A stretch of 27,261 nt of DNA from Deltaproteobacteria bacterium (GTDB lineage Bacteria; Desulfobacterota; Anaeroferrophillalia; Anaeroferrophillales; Tharpellaceae), in NCBI GenBank assembly GCA_013153415.1, contig JAADEO010000106.1:1-27261 (forward strand), written 5' to 3'. Below the pieces are notes generated by a model, which was given only the letters and a program-made list of their open reading frames with translations, did not search any database and was not told the origin of the DNA. Both the position numbers and the translations under genes were made by a program. Below, in pieces: positions 22,898 to 27,261 of the stretch (position 1 is the first letter of the stretch; the number at the start of each line of letters is the position of its first letter).

Positions 22898-22926
22898 AGG
22901 ATAGGTACGGTATTTGCGGTTGTCAA
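22898..22926 (-). promoter_or_regulatory. hsp20 promoter
   Basis: Minus strand: perfect -35 TTGACA (22921-22926), 17-nt spacer, -10 TATCCT (22898-22903), giving a leader of about 70 nt. Confidence 0.6.
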
Positions 22927-22960
22927 GGGTGGAAAAATGAAAAAATTCGGAGAAAGAGCC

Positions 22961-24154
22961 TCACTGAATTTCCAGGGCCAGCAGGGAGACATCATCGTTG
23001 CAGCCCCGGCCCGCGGTCCAGATTTCGAGCTTGTGGCAGACCTCTTCGAGACTCTCCGCCAGGGGCAGGGTCCGGGCCTGGTTGAGACACTCTTTAAGCC
23101 GTTCTACCCCGAACTGTTCATTTTGCGGGTCGGCGGCCTCGATGATGCCGTCGGAGTAGAAATAGAGACGTTCACCCGGCTGGAGTGAAAGTTCTTCCTC
23201 GTCGTAGACCTTGTCGACGTCGACCAGAAAGCCGATCGGCAGACTGCGCACCTGGAGGGATTCGGCGCTGCCGTCGGCCTTTAAATGAATCATCGGCGGA
23301 TGGCCGGCCGAGATGTAGGTAAGGAGCTTCTGCTCGATGTCGAGCTGGGCGTACTGGATGGTGAAATACTGCTCCGTGTTGCTGTCTAAAGGAAAACGCT
23401 GGTTGAGCTGGTTGGCGACCTCTTCCGGGGGCACCAGGCAGTAGCCCGGCTGGTCGGGGCACGGTCTCTTGAGCAGGTCGGACTGGCCCGGGTTGGGCGT
23501 CAGAATCCGGGAGAGGTTGACCGAGAGCAGGGCCGCCGGCACACCGTGGCCGCTGACATCGAGCAGGTAGAGGCCGATGTGTTTCTCATCCAGGTTGAAG
23601 ATGTTGAGGGTATCGCCGGCCAATTCGTCGCAGGGGTCGTATTTCCAGGCGAAAGCGACGCCTTCCGCTTCCGGCAGTTGGGTCGGGAGCAGGGACTGCT
23701 GGATGCGTGCCGCGGCTTCGAGGTCGCGGCGCATGCGCTCGTTGACTTTTTCCAGCTCCCGGTTGCGTTCGGCCAGGTCCCGTTCGAGATCGGTGATCCG
23801 GATGCCGACCTTGAGCCGGGCCATCAGTTCATCCTTGTCGAAGGGCTTGGTGATGAAATCGTCGGCCCCCGACTCCATTCCCGCCAGAATATCCTCTTTT
23901 TCGCTGCGGGCGGTCAGCAGAATCATGTAGACATAGCCGGGCCGGTCATAGGCGCGAATCCGGCGCAAAAGTTCGAGGCCGTCCATCTTCGGCATCATCC
24001 AGTCGCTGATGACCATCGGATAGTGCTCTTGCTGGAAATATTCCCAGGCCTCGGCCCCGTCTTCGGCGGTGGTCACCTCGTAACCCCATTTCTTCAGCCG
24101 GCTCTCCAGCAGCCGCCGGGAAACCCGCTCGTCTTCGGCAATCAGGATTTTCAT
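22961..24154 (-). CDS. Response regulator with PP2C (SpoIIE/RsbU-type) phosphatase output
   Basis: A 397-aa two-domain signalling protein. The N-terminal receiver has the acidic pocket (AEDE), phospho-acceptor Asp51 in VISDWMMPKMDG, and Lys103 in FITKPFD. A coiled linker (RDLAERNRELEKVNERMRRD, about 125-150) leads to a PP2C-type Ser/Thr phosphatase domain: RIQQSLLPTQLP, DELAGDTLNIF, LYLLDVSGHGVPAALLS, YISAGHPP, LYFYSDGIIEA and GCNDDVSLLAL. The metal Asp residues are in AGD, DVSGHG, SDG and DDVS. Such proteins dephosphorylate STAS anti-sigma antagonists; the STAS protein at 11359 is a possible partner. The start codon directly follows the HDAC stop (TAA-ATG), indicating coupled translation. 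A cognate histidine kinase is not in the window. Confidence 0.93.
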   Translation of the reverse strand: MKILIAEDERVSRRLLESRLKKWGYEVTTAEDGAEAWEYFQQEHYPMVISDWMMPKMDGLELLRRIRAYDRPGYVYMILLTARSEKEDILAGMESGADDFITKPFDKDELMARLKVGIRITDLERDLAERNRELEKVNERMRRDLEAAARIQQSLLPTQLPEAEGVAFAWKYDPCDELAGDTLNIFNLDEKHIGLYLLDVSGHGVPAALLSVNLSRILTPNPGQSDLLKRPCPDQPGYCLVPPEEVANQLNQRFPLDSNTEQYFTIQYAQLDIEQKLLTYISAGHPPMIHLKADGSAESLQVRSLPIGFLVDVDKVYDEEELSLQPGERLYFYSDGIIEAADPQNEQFGVERLKECLNQARTLPLAESLEEVCHKLEIWTAGRGCNDDVSLLALEIQ

Positions 24155-25495
24155 TTAGAAATAATACCTTCCCATCGGTGTCAATTCGAATTCGTTGAGC
24201 GCGATATACTCTTTATCCCGCCGGTTGATGAACTTGACCGCCCGGCCCTTGAAATCGCGGCGGGCTTCGTTGAGCAAACGGTAGCCCTCGTCCCGGCAGC
24301 GCTGGCAGGCGTGGAAAGGGATCTCGATGCCCATGCAGGTACCGTTGCGGGTGGTTTTCGATATCAGGTGGCGGATGCCGGCGCAGTCGGGACAAACCAT
24401 GACCTGTTCGACCTGCTGGTCGCTGATGCCGTCGGTGTCGTAGTAGACCATTTTCGAGCGGGTGTCGTACTGGTTGGGCTTGACCTTCAGAGGCGGAGGC
24501 GAGAAGTAGTTTTTGCGGACCAGTTCACAGAGCTTCTTGATATATTCACTGATCTGCGGATCCTGGCGCAGGGCCTCGGGATCGTAGTCGGGTTCGCGCA
24601 CGGCCGAGTAGTCGAGACCAGCCATGGCCAGGACGATGCCCAGATTGACGTAGGGCAGGGCTCCCTGGATCGAGTAACCGCCCTCGAGAACGGCGATGTC
24701 GGGATTCAAGCGGTGGTTGAGTTCGGCGTAACCGGTAGCGGAGAAATTCATGTTGGTGATGGGGTCGCCGTAGTGGTTGTCCTGGCCGGCCGAGTTGATG
24801 ATGAGCTCGGGCTTGAAATCCTCAAGAATCGGTTTGACCAGATGGTCGATGACGTAGAGGAAACCTTCGTCCGAAGTGTTGGGCGGCAGAGGGATATTGA
24901 TAGTTCGGCCCCGGGCCGTGGGACCGCCGAGTTCATCGGTGAAACCGGAACCGGGATAGAGGGTGCGGCCGTCCTGGTGCAGGGAAATGAAGAGGACCTC
25001 GGGGTCGTGCCAGTAGATGTCCTGGGTGCCGTCGCCGTGGTGGCAGTCGGTATCGACGATCGCGATCCGTTTGGGACCGTAGTGCTCGCGGATGAACTCG
25101 ATCATCACGGCCTCGTTGTTGACATTGCAGAAACCCCGGTTGCCGTGGACCACCTTCATGGCGTGATGGCCGGGAGGGCGGACCAGGGCGAAGGCCCGGT
25201 CGACCTCCTTTTCCATGACCAGCCGGGCCGCCCGGATGGCGCCGCCGGCAGCGATCCGGTGCGATTCGGTGACTACGTCATCCGGCCCCGGGAAACAGAA
25301 ATGTGTTCGGTCGAAATCGGCGTTGGCGGCGATTTCGGGTTTGAATTCGCTGATATTGGGCAGATCGAAGATGCCCTCTTCACGAAGCTGGTCCTGGGTG
25401 TAGAGCAGGCGTTCCTCTCGTTCCGGGTGCGTCGGGCTGATGGCCCAGTCGTAGGCCGGGAAGAAGATCACTCCCAACTGGCGGGTTTTTTTCAT
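24155..25495 (-). CDS. Histone deacetylase/acetylpolyamine amidohydrolase family protein with C-terminal Cys-pair domain
   Basis: A 446-aa zinc-dependent amidohydrolase. Catalytic elements all stand: RPPGHHA (His110, His111), GFCNVNN, the zinc ligands Asp150 and His152 in DTDCHHGDGTQ, the third ligand Asp239 in SAGQDNH, and Tyr274 in EGGYS. Bacterial relatives deacetylate polyamines, acetoin-pathway proteins or other small amides. About 80-100 residues follow the catalytic core (from roughly 350), with CPDC at 368-371 and CQRC at 397-400, a likely zinc ribbon not present in small bacterial HDAC-like enzymes. I chose ATG 25495, which overlaps the hydantoinase stop as ATGA, rather than a longer frame to 25549. 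Substrate unknown. Confidence 0.88.
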   Translation of the reverse strand: MKKTRQLGVIFFPAYDWAISPTHPEREERLLYTQDQLREEGIFDLPNISEFKPEIAANADFDRTHFCFPGPDDVVTESHRIAAGGAIRAARLVMEKEVDRAFALVRPPGHHAMKVVHGNRGFCNVNNEAVMIEFIREHYGPKRIAIVDTDCHHGDGTQDIYWHDPEVLFISLHQDGRTLYPGSGFTDELGGPTARGRTINIPLPPNTSDEGFLYVIDHLVKPILEDFKPELIINSAGQDNHYGDPITNMNFSATGYAELNHRLNPDIAVLEGGYSIQGALPYVNLGIVLAMAGLDYSAVREPDYDPEALRQDPQISEYIKKLCELVRKNYFSPPPLKVKPNQYDTRSKMVYYDTDGISDQQVEQVMVCPDCAGIRHLISKTTRNGTCMGIEIPFHACQRCRDEGYRLLNEARRDFKGRAVKFINRRDKEYIALNEFELTPMGRYYF

Positions 25496-27180
25496 GATAT
25501 CGCGGCTCCCTGCTGGTCGAGCTTTTCGAGTCCGGGCCGAATCTGGCAACTGACCCGGATGGTTTTGCTGCCGAAGGCGTAGTCATCCACCATGTTGAAG
25601 GCTTCAGCTTCAATAATTCCGACATCTTCGGCGCTGATCCCGGGGTGACCGCTGGCGGCCAGAAATTTCGCCAATTCCCCGGCCCCGTCCCGACGGGCCT
25701 GACTGAGTGAATAGGTCGAGTCGATGCGTCTCTCGATGCCGAGGTTGGGAATTATCATGCTGCCTCGGCCGGTGTCGGCGAACAGTTCGCTCTCCATGGT
25801 GGTCCGGGTCAGAGCGGCGCCGACGGCATTGGCGACAGCGAAATGGTCAGGCACCTCGGTCGGCAGGGCGAAAACTTCACCGAGACGGGAGGCCAGGATC
25901 GCGGCCGGCCCTCCCATGATGTAGAGTTTCTCCGGTCTGATCTCGCGGGCATGGAGAATCTCGGCCACCGTGTAGGCCGGTTTCTGGTTGATCTCTTCGA
26001 GCAGGTCGAGGCTTTCACGTCGTATCCGGTCGGCGGCGAGCCTGAGGATGTTTTCCGCTAATTCGGTTTGCGGCACTGCGGCTTGGCCGGCCAGGTGGCT
26101 GAGACCGGCGTGGGACTTTTCCGGGTTTCCGACAGCTGAGATCCCGGCCACGTTGGCGGCGTCTATCAGGGTCGGAGCCGGTCCTCCGAGGGCCAGCGGC
26201 GGTCCGAGACGTTCCGGGCCGATCGCGATTTCACCCCGGGAATCGAGTCTGACCCGGGAGTCACCGCCGATGCCGATCGAGCGGGTACGGATGGCCCGGA
26301 TCAGGGTCGGTCTTCCCCCGAAAGCGACCCCGTCTCTTTCCAGCAGCGGGGCTCCGTCGGCGAAGATGGCAATATCAGTGGTGGTGCCGCCGATATCGAG
26401 GATCACGGCATCTTCACGGATTGAACAGAGGGCGGTGATCCCCATGATACTGGCAGCTGGTCCCGAAAGAATGGTCTGGACCGGGTGGGTGCGGGAGTGT
26501 TCCAGATCGATGGTGCCGCCGTCGGCCTTGAGAATGTTGAGCGGGGCTTCGAGGTCATGGCGGGCGATACTTTCGCTGACGGCGTCGGCGAAAGCGTTGT
26601 AACGGCGCCAGACCGCGGAATTGTAGTAGGCCGTGGCCAGGCGCCGGGGAAAGTTGAGGCGGCCCGAAAGCCGGTGCCCGAGGGTGGTGAAATCGCTCTG
26701 GTCCGCGGCCATTTCGGCCAGGGTCAATTCGATATGTGGATTGCGGGTAGAGAACTTGCTGACTGCGGCAAATACCCGGACGCCACTTTCCCGGCAGCGG
26801 GCGAGAGCCTCGTGAACGGCTTTTTCATCGAGGGGCTGACGCAGGTTGCCGCGATGGTCGATGGAGCCGGAAAAGATGTAGACATGGTCGCCGAGATCAC
26901 GGTTGAAACAGGATGCGGCCAGCCCGGGGCCGGAAACCGCCAGGACCCCGACCTCTTCCAGTTTTTTTTCAACGATGGCGTTGGTGGTCAGCGTGGTGCT
27001 CAGGTTGATTTTGCGGATGGCGGTGGCCGCTCCGGAAGGCAGGATCTTTTCGAGGACGGCATCGAGCGAGGCCACCAGATTGTCGTGGACGGTTTCGATC
27101 TTGGCCGTGGCCCGGATGCCGTCATCATCGATGATGACGGCATCGGTATGGGTTCCGCCGATGTCAATTCCCAGCAGCAT
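25492..27180 (-). CDS. Hydantoinase/oxoprolinase (HyuA) family protein
   Basis: A 562-aa ASKHA-fold protein. The N-terminal phosphate loop is clear (LLGIDIGGTHTDAVIIDDDG), followed by LSTTLTTNAIVEKK, the hallmark of the Hydant_A_N domain, then the Hydantoinase_A half with LKADGGTIDL, TILSGPAASIMGI and VILDIGGTTTDIAIFADG. The members hydrolyse cyclic amides (5-oxoproline, N-methylhydantoin) with ATP or act in acetone and acetophenone carboxylation; no HyuB partner lies beside it. The reaction is not decided by sequence. It is about the usual length for the short form (N-methylhydantoinase A minus the C-terminal domain). The ribosome site is AGGA 8 nt from ATG. It leads a coupled operon with the HDAC-like and PP2C genes. 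Confidence 0.9.
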   Translation of the reverse strand: MLLGIDIGGTHTDAVIIDDDGIRATAKIETVHDNLVASLDAVLEKILPSGAATAIRKINLSTTLTTNAIVEKKLEEVGVLAVSGPGLAASCFNRDLGDHVYIFSGSIDHRGNLRQPLDEKAVHEALARCRESGVRVFAAVSKFSTRNPHIELTLAEMAADQSDFTTLGHRLSGRLNFPRRLATAYYNSAVWRRYNAFADAVSESIARHDLEAPLNILKADGGTIDLEHSRTHPVQTILSGPAASIMGITALCSIREDAVILDIGGTTTDIAIFADGAPLLERDGVAFGGRPTLIRAIRTRSIGIGGDSRVRLDSRGEIAIGPERLGPPLALGGPAPTLIDAANVAGISAVGNPEKSHAGLSHLAGQAAVPQTELAENILRLAADRIRRESLDLLEEINQKPAYTVAEILHAREIRPEKLYIMGGPAAILASRLGEVFALPTEVPDHFAVANAVGAALTRTTMESELFADTGRGSMIIPNLGIERRIDSTYSLSQARRDGAGELAKFLAASGHPGISAEDVGIIEAEAFNMVDDYAFGSKTIRVSCQIRPGLEKLDQQGAAIS

Positions 27181-27220
27181 GATAATTCCTGTTTAAAATA
27201 GGAGTTGATGTTCGTTTCCG

Positions 27221-27249
27221 GGCATAACATAAACCCCGATCGAGGTCAA
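27221..27249 (-). promoter_or_regulatory. Promoter candidate for the hyuA/HDAC/PP2C cluster
   Basis: Minus strand: -35 TTGACC (27244-27249), 17-nt spacer, -10 TATGCC (27221-27226), about 40 nt before the hyuA start. The -10 is weak. Confidence 0.35.
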
Positions 27250-27261
27250 AACTTTCCTCCC

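Noticed and set aside
22820..22900. ROSE or fourU RNA thermometer before hsp20
   Set aside because: No stretch in the leader can pair with the AAGGAGG ribosome site, so classical thermometer action is not supported.
23546..25582. 678-codon plus-strand open frame opposite the HDAC-like and PP2C genes
   Set aside because: It lies entirely antisense to genes with clear domain motifs, has no recognisable family, and such long frames arise opposite GC-rich codons.
1..27261. tRNA, rRNA, CRISPR, insertion sequence, prophage or defence genes
   Set aside because: I looked for repeats, integrases, Cas proteins and RNA genes by reading the sequence and saw none.

Overview
The window looks like chromosomal core and near-core sequence from an anaerobic, Gram-negative bacterium of the former Deltaproteobacteria (Desulfobacterota or Desulfuromonadota). 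This is an inference from gene content: a CRP/FNR regulator divergent from an HD-like/ferredoxin pair, a LarA lactate racemase beside a GlcD-type FAD dehydrogenase, outer-membrane-type murein enzymes, and GC-rich coding sequence. I saw no tRNA, rRNA, CRISPR array, insertion sequence, integrase or phage gene. No gene is cut by either window edge.

Layout. 80-4059 (minus): two secreted DUF3857/transglutaminase-like paralogues; the first in transcription order keeps the Cys-His-Asp triad and the second has lost it. 4060-4342: AT-rich spacer with DnaA-box-like sites. 4343-5587 (minus): Ste24-type M48 membrane protease. 5706-7187 (minus): cysteine-rich HD-like protein followed by a ferredoxin-domain protein. 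These diverge from a CRP/FNR regulator (7334-8077, plus) across a perfect FNR/HcpR-type palindrome. 8078-8453: structured non-coding spacer. 8454-10322: MltD-like lytic transglycosylase divergent from an MtgA-like glycosyltransferase. 10472-11637 (plus): small membrane export-family protein and a STAS protein. 11758-13766: sugar-phosphate isomerase-like TIM barrel divergent from an AEC transporter.

13786-18185 (minus): tight cluster in the order larA, FAD-linked 2-hydroxyacid dehydrogenase, hexapeptide acetyltransferase, D-amino-acid transaminase-like. 18460-19011 (plus): lone rfbC, meeting stop-to-stop a metallo-beta-lactamase/double-rhodanese protein (19012-20397, minus). 20562-21524 (plus): tandem hotdog protein with duplicated CFVC motifs. 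21648-22133 (minus): tandem ACT protein. 22358-22819 (minus): Hsp20. 22961-27180 (minus): coupled cluster of hydantoinase-A-like protein, class II-type histone deacetylase-like amidohydrolase with a C-terminal Cys pair domain, and response regulator-PP2C phosphatase.

How the genes may work together. The larA cluster would interconvert D- and L-lactate (or a related 2-hydroxyacid) and oxidise one isomer. The FNR-like regulator probably controls the HD/ferredoxin pair in response to redox or nitrosative stress. The PP2C response regulator could act on a STAS protein such as the one at 11359, which is a partner-switching hypothesis only.

The less ordinary signals are the triad-less transglutaminase paralogue, the HN-for-HD protein with its ferredoxin, the tandem hotdog fusion, and the HyuA/HDAC/PP2C coupling. 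Among non-coding signals, the notable ones are a 21-bp perfect inverted repeat at 21529-21573 and a 20-nt hairpin element found twice directly after minus-strand stop codons.
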